Source: Clostridium tepidum
GTDB taxonomy: Bacteria > Bacillota > Clostridia > Clostridiales > Clostridiaceae
Length of the DNA stretch: 63,391 bases
Reading direction: 5' to 3'
NCBI RefSeq assembly: GCF_002008345.1
Contig: NZ_MRAE01000018.1
Location: 1 to 63,391, forward strand
Shown: positions 1 through 9,236 of the stretch, in pieces
Layout: every line of letters starts with the position of its first letter
Position numbering within the stretch: position 1 is the first letter of the stretch
The notes under the pieces: model-generated
The model's input: the letters and a program-made list of their open reading frames with translations, nothing else
The model's database searches: none
What the model was told of the DNA's origin: nothing
Position numbers and translations under genes: made by a program

Positions 1-338
1 ATAGTTGCCATACCTAAAAATGCACTAATCCACATCCAAAAAATCGCTCCAGGTCCTCCTGATACTATAGCGGTGGCTGCTCCTGCTAAATTCCCAGTAC
101 CTACTTGAGCTGCCACTGCTGTTGCTAAGGATTGAAATGAACTCATTCCATCACTGCCAGCTTTTTTCCCTTTTAAACTCATTCCCCCAAAAGCTTTTTT
201 AAATGAAGCTTTAAATTTTGAAACTTGAACAAACTTTAAAGATATAGTAAATATTATTCCTGTTCCACACAACAAAAAAATCAGTACATAATTCCACAAT
301 ACATTGTTTATGCCTTTCACTGCATTTAAAATATCCAT
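1..338 (-). CDS. alanine/glycine:cation symporter (AGCS family), N-terminal part
   Basis: The gene is cut by the window edge; only about 112 N-terminal residues are visible. They contain one membrane segment (VLWNYVLIFLLCGTGIIFTI) and then the AGCS family hallmark FQSLATAVAAQVGTGNLAGAATAI with a following GGPGAIFWMWISAFLGM stretch. The family imports small neutral amino acids (alanine, glycine) with sodium or protons. A GGAGGA ribosome-binding site precedes the ATG at 338. A tandem glycine riboswitch and a strong promoter lie upstream, which argues that glycine is the substrate and inducer. The family is certain; the exact substrate is inferred from the riboswitch. Confidence 0.9.
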   Translation of the reverse strand, partial: MDILNAVKGINNVLWNYVLIFLLCGTGIIFTISLKFVQVSKFKASFKKAFGGMSLKGKKAGSDGMSSFQSLATAVAAQVGTGNLAGAATAIVSGGPGAIFWMWISAFLGMAT

Positions 339-391
339 ACATCTTCCTCCTTTTTTAATTGAATAATAAGGGCAGAAGAAGTAACTAAAAC

Positions 392-430
392 TAAAAAAGC
401 CTTAATGTATAAAAATAATACAAAAAGGCC
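392..430 (-). terminator. terminator hairpin of the glycine riboswitch expression platform
   Basis: Read on the minus strand, GCCTTTTTGTAT and ATACATTAAGGC pair with two internal mismatches and are followed by six T. It sits between the second aptamer and the symporter start, where the expression platform of a glycine-activated riboswitch is expected. Confidence 0.7.
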
Positions 431-444
431 TCCTAGTTACGTTG

Positions 445-690
445 TAACTCATCCTCTGTCCTTTTACCTGAGAGTTTCATTTAATAATTTACCTTTAAAA
501 AGTTTAATACTACATTTTCATAATAAATATATCACTTATATCACTGAAAATATTATAAAAGTAAATTAATAAATTTGCTCCTTCGGTGCTCTTTAAGAGT
601 CTCTCCAGAGGCCCGTCCAGTAACGGTCTTTATTCTAAATAGAATACCTGAAAGATTAACTTCTTCGGTGTACACAATTGTATCTCTCCC
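445..690 (-). promoter_or_regulatory. tandem glycine riboswitch
   Basis: Two glycine aptamers in series are recognisable on the minus strand. The first runs from GGGAGAGA (about 690) through CACCGAAGAAG, TTTCAGGT and GACCGTTACTGGACGG to CCTCTGGAGAGAC (about 598). The second runs from GAGCACCGAAGGAGC through CTCTCAGGTAAAAGGACAGAGG to about 450. Repeated CACCGAAG.GC and CTCAGGT...GGACAGAG blocks are diagnostic. It precedes an AGCS transporter rather than gcv genes, so it probably switches on glycine uptake or efflux. Confidence 0.93.
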
Positions 691-730
691 ATTACCTTCA
701 TCCGAACAACTATATTAAATTGTTTTATAA

Positions 731-760
731 ATTATAACATTTTATTCATAAAATAGTCAA
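731..760 (-). promoter_or_regulatory. sigma-A promoter of the glycine riboswitch/symporter transcript
   Basis: TTGACT and TATAAT are separated by 18 bases on the minus strand, about 40 bases upstream of the first aptamer. It lies back to back with a plus-strand promoter at 782-811. Confidence 0.75.
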
Positions 761-781
761 CAATTTAAATTTGTTAAATTA

Positions 782-811
782 TTGACTAACATCTCTATTA
801 TATGATATGAT
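782..811 (+). promoter_or_regulatory. sigma-A-like promoter of a short plus-strand transcript
   Basis: TTGACT, an 18-base spacer and TATGAT are present. No protein gene follows on this strand; a perfect terminator hairpin lies about 60 bases downstream of the expected start. Confidence 0.5.
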
Positions 812-817
812 AAAGTT

Positions 818-902
818 GTTATACAAATTACACTACAAAAAATTCTGACGAACATAAACCCATTACTCCCCTCCGCATATAAATGCGGACTTTTTTATTT
901 TT
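818..902 (+). ncRNA. candidate C-rich small regulatory RNA
   Basis: The unit is bounded by the promoter at 782-811 and an intrinsic terminator: TCCGCAT, loop ATAA, ATGCGGA (872-889), then CTTTTTTATTTTT. It has no credible reading frame. Just before the terminator stem is CTCCCCTCC (866-874), the reverse complement of a strong Shine-Dalgarno sequence. C-rich single-stranded motifs of this kind are typical of Gram-positive sRNAs that block translation starts. I do not recognise the family, and transcription is inferred from promoter and terminator only. Confidence 0.45.
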
Positions 903-931
903 CTATGTTCTAATATTATTATAAAATTAAA

Positions 932-976
932 TTTAACGATGCTGTATTATACTCAATATAGATTTACATCGTTAAA
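932..976 (-). terminator. inverted repeat, probable terminator of the helD-like gene
   Basis: TTTAACGATG (932-941) and CATCGTTAAA (967-976) are a perfect 10-base inverted repeat with a 25-base loop. It lies 54 bases past the end of the helD-like gene. The following minus-strand sequence is T-rich but has no clean T run, so termination is only probable. Confidence 0.45.
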
Positions 977-1030
977 TTATTATCACCTTTTTCTTGATTA
1001 TAATAATTTTAGAATACTATTTTACTATTT

Positions 1031-3312
1031 CTATATTAATAAACTTGTTATTTTACCTTTATAAAAAATATATTCTTCATGCAGTGCTCTTGTTAAAATC
1101 ACATATAAAATTTTTTTATCTAATTCATTGTCTTTATAATTTGTTTGGCTACAATCATAAATTATAGAACAATCAAATTCTAATCCTTTTGTTATATATG
1201 ATGCTATAATTATTCTTTTAGGTAATATTTCAGTATTTTTATTCACTATTTCCCACTGTTTTTCTTCTTTTGAATGTAAAAACTCTTTTAATTTTTCACA
1301 TTGTTCATAATCCTTGCAAATTATTGCTATAGTCTTATTTTCCTTATCTTCTATAGATTTAATGATATTATTTAATTTTTCATAAAAATCATTTTCATCT
1401 TCATATTCAATCTGCTCTGGGTATTTTCCATGCCTTAACACTGCTTTAGCTGGTTCTAAGTTATTTTTTTGTTTTTTTAGTACTTTATTTGCAAAATTTA
1501 CTATTTCTATTGTTGACCGATAGCTTTGTTTTAATGGAATATATTCCCTTCTTCATATACTTCTTTAATTAAATTTTCCCAGTTTTCTATACCTTTATAA
1601 TAATATATACTTTGACCTAAATCACCCACTATAGTATATCCTCTAGATTTTGAAATCAACTTTAAAACATATAATTCTAAAGGACTATAATCTTGTGCCT
1701 CATCTATAACCATATGTGCAAATTTATAATCATCTATTCCATCTATCTTTAATTTTAAATATAAAAGTGCTGCTAGGTCCTCTTCATCTATTTCTTTATT
1801 CTCCATTTCTTTTTCTATTTTATTTTTTATATATTCAACCAAAGCTTCTGGTATTATTCCTGATGTAGCATAATTTAAGTTTTCTTCATCCATGTACATA
1901 TCTTTATATAAATCTATTACATCATCAATAAGCCATTCTTCTATGGCTTCATCTAGTATTTCTTCTGCTTGTAATTTGATCTTTTCTTTCTTTTCATCTC
2001 TTTGTTTATACAATTTTACAATATTTGCTCTTTCTTCTTCACCTTTATATTTTGCTCTTACATCTCTTATTTTTATAACATACTCTTTATCTATTTCATT
2101 CCATATATTTTGAATCTTTGTTTCTATTTTATTCTTTAAATATCTTCTTATTTCAATTTTTCTTTTGTTTAATGGGAGGTGTTTTAAATCATTTTTATAA
2201 AGTCTTATTATTTCTCTAGAGGTAAACAATATATAACCATCTATTTTTATATCATCTATAAACATATCATTTAATTCTAAATATTTTATATATCTATCTA
2301 ACATTTTTTTGTAAACTAAAGAACCTTTTAATTTATTACTATTAGTTATAAATTTGTTTTCTTTATTACTTTTATTTTCTATAATTTTAGATATCTTTTC
2401 ATCTTTATCTATTATTTCATAATTAAATTTTAATATCTCTTTAGAAAATCTATTAAAAGTACTTTGTTTTACTTTACTGACTCCTAGATTAGGAAGAACT
2501 TCAGATATATAATCTAAGAATAACTTATTGGGTGCTAATATTAGTACATCTTCTCCTGAAATCTTATTTTTATATTTGTATAATAAGTACGCTATTCTAT
2601 GAATAGCTATAGTAGTTTTACCGGATCCTGCAGAACCTTGTATTATAAGTGGCTTATACATATCTGCTCTTATAATATCGTTTTGTTCTTTTTGTATAGT
2701 AGAAACTATATCTTTTAATTTATTTCCTCTATTTTCTTCTAAATTAATTTTTAAAAATTCATCTATTAATGCATTTTCTTCATTATCTCCATCAAAATTT
2801 AATATAATCTCATTTATCCCTTCATCAAAAGCATCTATTAATTTTTGGTTTTTTATAATAAATTTTCTTTTAAGCAAAAGTTCTCCCTCTATATTTCCAA
2901 CAGGTGCTTCGTAAGATGCTTTGCCTTGTACACCACTATAATAAAGATCTGCTATAGGAGCTCTCCAATCTACAACCATTTCTTCTTTATCTTCTTCATC
3001 TAATAATCCTATTTTTCCTATATAAAAGCTCTCAGTATCTTTTAATTTCTCTCTAAAATCTATTCTAGCAAAATAAGGTGAAGAAACTGATGATTTATAA
3101 TCAGCTAAATTTTTTGTATTCATTTGTAAAGAATTTTGGAGTGTCTCTACTTCATAATTATAAGCTCCCTTAACTTCTTTTTTTATTGCATTTATTTTAT
3201 TATTTATATTCTTTTCCTTTTTTTGCAAATTTATTATTTTATTATTTATCCAATTTATCGTTTTATTCAAATTTTTTTTTTCATTATCAAAACTTTGTTT
3301 TTTGATAGACAT
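1031..3312 (-). pseudogene. helD: helD-like UvrD/Rep-family helicase, frameshifted
   Basis: Two minus-strand frames together give a 760-residue HelD-type protein, a superfamily 1 ATPase that in other Firmicutes removes stalled RNA polymerase from DNA. The first frame (3312-1531) has an N-terminal coiled coil, Walker A GSAGSGKTT and the DEAQD box of motif II. It stops after the residues GNIFH. The other frame resumes with EYIPLKQSYRST (motif IV region) and runs to ILTRALHEEYIFYKG, the usual HelD C terminus. Adding one base to the GGG at 1546-1548 restores a continuous protein. GGAGGTG precedes the ATG at 3312. This is either a recent inactivation or a sequencing slip in a G run. Confidence 0.85.
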
Positions 3313-3444
3313 AATACACCTCCATAAGTATAAACGCGACCTTAATATTTTAACATATTTACTATTTTATTTTTTACTTTATTTCACTTTATTATTTTAT
3401 TATATTTTTGATAAAACACATCTACAAATTATAAACTCCATAAT

Positions 3445-3468
3445 AAAAAGACCTATTAAGGTCTTTTT
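3445..3468 (-). terminator. intrinsic terminator downstream of mnmA
   Basis: AAAAAGACCT, loop ATTA and AGGTCTTTTT form a perfect 10-base stem between the mnmA stop (3682) and the helD-like start (3312). The stem ends in T runs on both strands. The rest of 3313-3681 shows no gene and no other feature I can name. Confidence 0.6.
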
Positions 3469-3681
3469 ATATAGTAACTTTTCTTTTCAAAATAATAAAT
3501 TTTAATTTTTATTTCAAATTAAGTTTTCATATTAAATCACTGATTTTATTTATCTAATAACCACTTATTGCCACTTCACTATTCTTCAAATTAAGAATAA
3601 AAAGCATTTACATAATTAGATAAATATTTTTTTAATTTAATAAGATCAAATAAAAGCTTCCTTTAAATCAAAAAACTTTAT

Positions 3682-4743
3682 TTATACTATACCTTCAATT
3701 ATACCCCCACCTACTAACATATCTTTATCATAAAATACTACTGATTGTCCTTTTGTTATAGCTCTTTGTTTGTCTTGAAAAACTACTTTAACTTTGTTGT
3801 TTTCTAAAGGTATCACAGTAGCTTTAGATGGTTTAGCTGAATATCTTACTTTAGCTTCTAGCTCCATTGGTTTTTCTAATTTATCAAAAGGAATAAAGTT
3901 TATATCTTTTGCTATTAATTCTGTACGGAATATATCTTCTTCATCTCCTATAACAACTTCATTAGTAATAGGATTTATGTCTATTACATAAATAGGCTTT
4001 CCTAAAGCAATACCTAGTCCTTTTCTTTGGCCTATAGTATAATATATTATTCCTTTATGTTTTCCTACTACATTTCCTTCCTTATCCACAAAGTTTCCTT
4101 GTTTAATTTTCTTTTTACAATTTCTTTTTATAAAATTACCATGATCATTATCTGGTATAAAACATATTTCTTGACTATCTTTTTTATTGTAAACATCCAA
4201 TCCTATACTTTCAGCTATTTTTCTTATATTTTCTTTTTTATATTCACCACAAGGCATTATAGTTCTATCTAATTGATATTGTTTTAGATTATACATCATA
4301 TAAGTTTGGTCTTTTTTATCATCTTCAGCTTTAATTATAACCTTATTCCCATTTCTCTCTTCTATTTTGCAATAATGACCTGTTGCCATAAAATCTGCAC
4401 CAAATTGTTTAGCTGCATTAAAAAAAGCTTCAAATTTTATAGTTTTGTTACAGGCCACGCAAGGATTGGGAGTTCTACCACTTAAATATTCATCTATAAA
4501 ATAATCAATAACATTAGCTCTAAATTGTTCTTCTAGATTTATAACATGAAAAGGAATATTTAATTTTTCTGCTACCTTTCTAGCATCTTCTGCTGCAGAT
4601 TTATTACAATATTCTTTTCTATCATATGTCCATAAGTTCATATGAATTCCAATTACATCATAACCTTTTTCTTTTAATATATAAGCAGATACTGAGCTAT
4701 CCACCCCTCCACTCATAGCTAATGCAACTGTTCCTTTTGACAT
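3682..4743 (-). CDS. mnmA: tRNA-specific 2-thiouridylase MnmA
   Basis: The 353-residue protein has the PP-loop SGGVDSS at 11-17, which adenylates tRNA. Its two catalytic cysteines lie in NPCVACN (C95/C98) and in [15 protein letters not shown] (C194). MnmA puts sulfur on U34 of Lys, Glu and Gln tRNAs in the cytoplasm, using persulfide from a cysteine desulfurase. The length is normal for the family. AGGTGATAAA precedes the ATG. It appears to be a single-gene unit, with a terminator downstream and a hairpin upstream; no desulfurase gene is adjacent here. Confidence 0.95.
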   Translation of the reverse strand: MSKGTVALAMSGGVDSSVSAYILKEKGYDVIGIHMNLWTYDRKEYCNKSAAEDARKVAEKLNIPFHVINLEEQFRANVIDYFIDEYLSGRTPNPCVACNKTIKFEAFFNAAKQFGADFMATGHYCKIEERNGNKVIIKAEDDKKDQTYMMYNLKQYQLDRTIMPCGEYKKENIRKIAESIGLDVYNKKDSQEICFIPDNDHGNFIKRNCKKKIKQGNFVDKEGNVVGKHKGIIYYTIGQRKGLGIALGKPIYVIDINPITNEVVIGDEEDIFRTELIAKDINFIPFDKLEKPMELEAKVRYSAKPSKATVIPLENNKVKVVFQDKQRAITKGQSVVFYDKDMLVGGGIIEGIV

Positions 4744-4824
4744 TTTATCACCTAATTTCCTATTTTAATTCATATTAATTCAATATGATTATTTTATTGT
4801 TACTCAATATTTTTGTCAATACTT

Positions 4825-4849
4825 AAGGAAAGCGCTTAGCACTTTCCTT
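4825..4849. repeat. AAGGAAAG-type hairpin
   Basis: AAGGAAAGCGC, loop TTA and GCACTTTCCTT pair with one mismatch. The arm sequence is almost the same as that of the hairpin at 50821-50849 downstream of dnaJ. It lies between the M20 peptidase gene and mnmA and could end transcription of the former. Confidence 0.5.
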
Positions 4850-4959
4850 TTATAACTTTCTTTATTTATATTATAAAATATATATAAATTAGTACACATA
4901 AGTTGTATTATACTACACTTTATTATGTAAAATTAAAAATTTTGTGTATGATAATGAAA

Positions 4960-5100
4960 AAAATTATTATAACAGCCCTTAACCAAGAAAAACTTTTATA
5001 AAAAACATATCGCTATAAAAATACTCTATTTTTATAGCGATATATCTAAAAAAATATTTCTTGTTTTAATTATCTCTAAAAAAGAGTGTTAAGTCATAAT
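4960..5100 (-). repeat. intergenic repeat copy with a 17-bp perfect hairpin
   Basis: Just after the stop codon of the M20 peptidase, the minus strand reads AAATTATGACTTAAC and then AATTAAAACAAGAAATA. The same two blocks occur in order at 15095-15150 behind trpP. Inside is a perfect 17-base stem (5007-5023 and 5027-5043, loop CTC). The relation covers roughly 100 bases with substitutions. No protein is encoded. It could be a small non-autonomous element or a dispersed terminator-like repeat. Confidence 0.5.
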
Positions 5101-5104
5101 TTAT

Positions 5105-6733
5105 TTAGTTCAGCATTTTACTTAATATATACATATATAAATCGGGAACTATATCCATAGAATATGAAATATTTAATCTTTCTGTATATTTGTGAAAATC
5201 TTTTCCGAAGCCTCCAAATATTACAGATGGTATATCAAATTTTTTCAACTCTTTTTCTGGAAATTTATATGTATGACCTAATCCAGGCATATTTTTACAT
5301 ATTCTTTCTATATCAAACTTTTCATCTAAACCTGTATAGCTTAAATCACTTATACCCATAAAAAAATTTTCTTTTTCTAAATCTATATTATATTTCTCTT
5401 TTGCATAAATTCTCATACTATCTAAGGAATCTAATAAATTAGTATATTTAGGATTTTCATGACTAAAATATCTATGTGGATAATAAGGCACATTATATGC
5501 AATTACTATCATAGGTTCTTGATATCTGTAGTGTTCAAAAGTTTCTTTTATTATTTTTATTCCTATAGTTTGATTATCTAATTTTTCTTTTTTCCATTTT
5601 TCTATAAATGTATCTATATGTTTTTCGAAATCTTTATTTTCATTTAATACTTCTTTATATAGCTGTTCAAAAGTTATAACTTTAGGTTTTATATCTAAGT
5701 CTACTTCTAGTTTACTTTCATATATTGATTTATATTTTTTATAATTTTCTTTGATTATCTCAAGAGTATTACAAAAAGCTTTGTTTGCTATATCCTTTAA
5801 TTTATTCATTATTTCTTCTGGATTCTTTTGTATAGTTAATAAATTATAATAAGAATATGCATACACAGGATTTTGAACAGAATATAATTCCTTTAAATCT
5901 GACTGTTTTAAACAAACTGGTGGCGGAGTTATATCCTTTTCATATATATCACTTAATTCTACATTGTATTCCATAAGTTTATTTATTTCAGATACTAATA
6001 AATTAGGATTTAATCCCCCAAATGGATTTCCCACATGAGTTGCTTTTCCTACACAAAAGAAGGTTGGCATTATTTTACCCACTGATCCTATATATATTCT
6101 TTTAGAATTATCTCCTTCATATTTAGGTATGCAACATTCTGATAAAAATAAAGATTTAAATTTATATCCGTCTTCTTTTAATTTAGATAAATAAGGTATT
6201 GCTCCTAACATTCCTTCTGAGTTACTTTCTTCTCCTGGTACTGCTAAAAACAATATGTTTCCTTTAAAATCTCTATCTTTTGATAACTCTCTTATTAATT
6301 CTATATAAAGAGCTAGTCCATATTTCATATCTGCTGTACCTCTGCCAAATATCCAATCACCTGAATCTAAATCTTTTTTGGAATCTTGATCTAGCACTAA
6401 TTCAGATACTTTTTCTGTATACTTTTTATAATCAAAAGCTATATTTTTAAAAATACCAAACTCATCTATATCCACTACATCTAAGTGTCCCGTTAATATT
6501 ATTACATCCTTTGATGATTTATTTCCTTCTAATAAAGCTGTTAAAAAACATCTATTGTGCATATCTCCTTCTATATTATGTATTTTTACATTATTTTTGT
6601 TATTTTTGAAATAATCTATTTCCATTAATATATTATATATTTCATCTACTGCTAAATTTTCTTTTTGTGTTCCTGATATACTAGGTACTTTTACTAATCT
6701 ATCTAAAGTTTTAAATATTTGCTCTCTCATCAT
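5105..6733 (-). CDS. M20 family metallopeptidase, RocB-like
   Basis: The protein has about 542 residues, the length of RocB-type M20 peptidases. Zinc-site motifs are in order: TGHLDVVD (H and D), FGRGTADMKYG (bridging D) and VPGEESNSEG (catalytic E and zinc E). RocB is linked to arginine use in Bacillus, but the substrate here is unknown because no arginine genes are near. I chose ATG 6733 with GGAG 9 bases upstream; a TTG at 6748 would add five residues. The GAF-domain gene lies directly upstream on the same strand, suggesting co-transcription. Confidence 0.85.
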   Translation of the reverse strand: MMREQIFKTLDRLVKVPSISGTQKENLAVDEIYNILMEIDYFKNNKNNVKIHNIEGDMHNRCFLTALLEGNKSSKDVIILTGHLDVVDIDEFGIFKNIAFDYKKYTEKVSELVLDQDSKKDLDSGDWIFGRGTADMKYGLALYIELIRELSKDRDFKGNILFLAVPGEESNSEGMLGAIPYLSKLKEDGYKFKSLFLSECCIPKYEGDNSKRIYIGSVGKIMPTFFCVGKATHVGNPFGGLNPNLLVSEINKLMEYNVELSDIYEKDITPPPVCLKQSDLKELYSVQNPVYAYSYYNLLTIQKNPEEIMNKLKDIANKAFCNTLEIIKENYKKYKSIYESKLEVDLDIKPKVITFEQLYKEVLNENKDFEKHIDTFIEKWKKEKLDNQTIGIKIIKETFEHYRYQEPMIVIAYNVPYYPHRYFSHENPKYTNLLDSLDSMRIYAKEKYNIDLEKENFFMGISDLSYTGLDEKFDIERICKNMPGLGHTYKFPEKELKKFDIPSVIFGGFGKDFHKYTERLNISYSMDIVPDLYMYILSKMLN

Positions 6734-6758
6734 TAATCCATACTCCAATCCATATTCT

Positions 6759-7175
6759 CTACAAGTATTTGTACAAACTTTTTAAAATATTTTTTTCTAA
6801 TTCTGTAAATCTTCTATATTTAATGCTATTTAAATATAATATTCCTAAAGCCTTATCTTCTTTAATTATAGGAACTACTAATTCAGAATTAATTGAACTA
6901 TCACAAGCCATATGCCCTTGAAACTTATACACATCATCTACTCTTTGAATTTTTCTAGATGATACAGCCTCACCAAATACTCCATTATTTATATTTATTC
7001 TACTGAATGCTGGCATTCCCTGAAATGGTCCTAAAACAAATTCTCCATCTTTTATTAAATAAAATCCTGCCCAATTTAAATTATCTGTTAAAGTCATTAT
7101 AATAGATGCAGCATTGCTAAGATTTGATATTATATCTTTTTCCGGAAGTAATTGTCCTTTTAAAAATAAAATCAT
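6759..7175 (-). CDS. GAF domain protein related to free methionine-R-sulfoxide reductase, N-terminally damaged
   Basis: One GAF domain with the fRMsr pattern: NLNWAGFYL, LGPFQG.PAF.RI, GVFGEAV and GHMACDSSINSELVVPI. fRMsr enzymes reduce free methionine-R-sulfoxide using cysteines. Here two family cysteines (PAC and GVC) are Phe57 and Phe67; only C91 in HMACD remains, so reductase activity is doubtful. The frame continues upstream of the first ATG with LTQEQKYEN, which resembles the family N terminus. It meets a stop with no start codon: an ACG stands where the ATG could have been. The ATG at 7175 has a poorly spaced ribosome-binding site. It may be decaying or non-catalytic. Confidence 0.65.
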   Translation of the reverse strand: MILFLKGQLLPEKDIISNLSNAASIIMTLTDNLNWAGFYLIKDGEFVLGPFQGMPAFSRININNGVFGEAVSSRKIQRVDDVYKFQGHMACDSSINSELVVPIIKEDKALGILYLNSIKYRRFTELEKNILKSLYKYL

Positions 7176-7554
7176 ATTTTCATATTTCTGCTCCTGCGTT
7201 AATTATTCACAATTTTCTATTACAAACACTTTAAATCCCCCTTTTATTTGCTATTTCAAATATTATATAAAATTTAATATTTATATCTTTCAATATTAAA
7301 TTTATTTCTTTGGAAATAATTATTTTAACTAAATGATTCTTATCTTCATTATATATTGTTATGTTTATAACTACAATTTAGACATTATATTATTTATCCT
7401 ATTAATATTAAACAAATGAAAGTATAGTTAAGATATTTTACTAATTTATCCCTATTTCTAACATATAGGATTTAATTTTTTATTTATTTTTAGTATTATT
7501 CTTATTATAAAAAATTTAATAAAAGATACACTATATAATAAGGAGTGAAATTTT

Positions 7555-8880
7555 ATGAATAATATTGGTATGGAATTATTTTTAATATTAATTTTAATAA
7601 TTATAAATGCATTTTTTTCTTCTGCAGAAATGGCAATAGTTTCTTTAAATAAAAATAAATTAATCACTATAATAGAGGATAATGAAGAAGAAAATTCTTC
7701 TTCTCAAAGAATAAAAAAAGCAAAAATATTACTAAATCTTTTAAAGGAACCTAGTAAATTTCTAGCTACCATTCAAGTGGGAATAACTTTAGCGGGGTTT
7801 TTGGCCAGTGCTTCTGCTGCAACAAGTATATCAAAATATATTGATATATTTTTTAAAGGCTTAAATATTCCTAAAAGCAGCAGTATAGCGTTATTTTTAA
7901 CTACTATTTTATTATCATATTTAACATTAGTCTTTGGAGAATTATTGCCAAAAAGACTAGCATTAAATAATTCAGAAAAAATAGCCTTATTTTCAATTAA
8001 CCCAATAATTATTTTTATGAAAATATCCCTACCCTTTGTAAATATATTAACCTCTTCTACTAACTTTTTGTTGAAAATTTTAGGAATTGATTATAAAAAC
8101 ATAGAAGAAAAAATATCAGAGGAAGAAATAAAAAAAATGATTGACTTAGGTGAAGAAACAGGTGTTTTTAATTCTACAGAAAAAGAAATGATAAATAGCA
8201 TATTTGATTTTGATAACACTCTAGCTAAAGAAATAATGACACCTAGAACTAGTGTATTTGCAATAGATATAAATGATCCTCCTGAAGACATAGTTAATAA
8301 TATACTAACGGAACGTTATTCCAGAATTCCTATATATGATGAATATATAGATAATATCATAGGAATTCTGCATATAAAAGATACTCTTTCTATCATAAAT
8401 AAACAAAATATAAAAAAAGAAGATTTAATAAATCTATTAAGAGCTCCTTATTTTATCCCAGAAACAAAAGCTATAGATTCTTTATTCAAAGAAATGCAAA
8501 CAAGCAAAAACTATATTTCCATTCTTATTGACGAATATGGAGGATTCTCTGGTATAGTTACTATGGAAGATCTAATAGAAGAAGTTATGGGAAATATATT
8601 CGATGAGTATGATGAAGATAATACTGAAGAAATAGTAAAAATAGATGTAAACACTTTTTTATTAGATGCATCTATATCTATAGACACTTTAAACGAAAAA
8701 CTTCATTTAGAATTGCCTTCAGAAAATTTTGATACTTTAGGCGGCTTTATACTAGATATAACTGGAACTATACCAAAATATAATACAAATTCTGAAATAC
8801 AATATAATAACCTAATATTTAAAATAGAAAAAATGTCTAACAACAGAATAGAAAAAATAAAATTATATATAACAGAGTAA
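7555..8880 (+). CDS. CNNM/CBS/CorC domain membrane protein (hemolysin family)
   Basis: A 441-residue protein with an N-terminal DUF21 (CNNM) membrane domain (first helix ELFLILILIIINAFF, about residues 7-190). A pair of CBS domains follows (about 205-330, starting at EIMTPRT), then a C-terminal CorC_HlyC domain ending DTLGGFILDITGTIP. Such proteins act in magnesium or cobalt export and in regulation. The hemolysin name is historical. AAGGAGTG precedes the ATG. It is a lone plus-strand gene, divergent from the GAF gene across 379 bases that hold only AT-rich promoter-like sequence. Confidence 0.9.
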   Translation: MNNIGMELFLILILIIINAFFSSAEMAIVSLNKNKLITIIEDNEEENSSSQRIKKAKILLNLLKEPSKFLATIQVGITLAGFLASASAATSISKYIDIFFKGLNIPKSSSIALFLTTILLSYLTLVFGELLPKRLALNNSEKIALFSINPIIIFMKISLPFVNILTSSTNFLLKILGIDYKNIEEKISEEEIKKMIDLGEETGVFNSTEKEMINSIFDFDNTLAKEIMTPRTSVFAIDINDPPEDIVNNILTERYSRIPIYDEYIDNIIGILHIKDTLSIINKQNIKKEDLINLLRAPYFIPETKAIDSLFKEMQTSKNYISILIDEYGGFSGIVTMEDLIEEVMGNIFDEYDEDNTEEIVKIDVNTFLLDASISIDTLNEKLHLELPSENFDTLGGFILDITGTIPKYNTNSEIQYNNLIFKIEKMSNNRIEKIKLYITE

Positions 8881-8884
8881 AAAG

Positions 8885-8908
8885 TAGAACCTCCAAATAG
8901 AGGTTCTA
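8885..8908 (+). terminator. hairpin after the CNNM gene
   Basis: TAGAACCTC and GAGGTTCTA form a perfect 9-base stem four bases after the stop codon. The T run after it is weak. Confidence 0.5.
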
Positions 8909-8909
8909 T

Positions 8910-9236
8910 AAAATTAAAATAAATTATGGTCTTTATGGTCTTTTTTATCTTATTGAAATTAGAAAAAGTTGAAATTTGTGTGGTCGTTGTAAAGGTAACT
9001 TAAAATCTGATTTAGCATCCATTTAATCCAAATGGCATCTTGTACGAAAACACCTATTTACTTCTTGCCTAGCTTCACTCTTGCATCTTCCCCTTATTAT
9101 AAGAGGTAAATCTGCATTATTAATGACTTTTTGCAAGGAAGTAGTAAGTTTTTTTAGTACATATAACTTACCCTTCCAACCTTACCTATTATAAAATTCG
9201 CCATGTATAATGATTTTTCCTTCTTATAATTGTAAT
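8910..9236. other. intergenic region without recognised gene
   Basis: AT-rich convergent space between the CNNM gene and the thiamine-binding protein gene. I see only an imperfect palindrome around 9015-9038 (CATCCATTT / AAATGGCAT). There is no reading frame with a ribosome-binding site and no RNA family I recognise. Confidence 0.4.

Noticed and set aside
432-447. GTTAC/GTAAC dyad near the glycine riboswitch as a third Crp/Fnr site
   Set aside because: Half-sites are in the opposite order with a 3-base gap and lie inside the riboswitch-terminator linker.
3302-3505. 67-codon plus-strand frame in the mnmA-helD gap
   Set aside because: Low-complexity Phe/Leu/Tyr translation of AT-rich DNA and it crosses the terminator.
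7458-7667. 69-codon minus-strand frame overlapping the CNNM gene start
   Set aside because: Antisense to the real start region; no ribosome-binding site.
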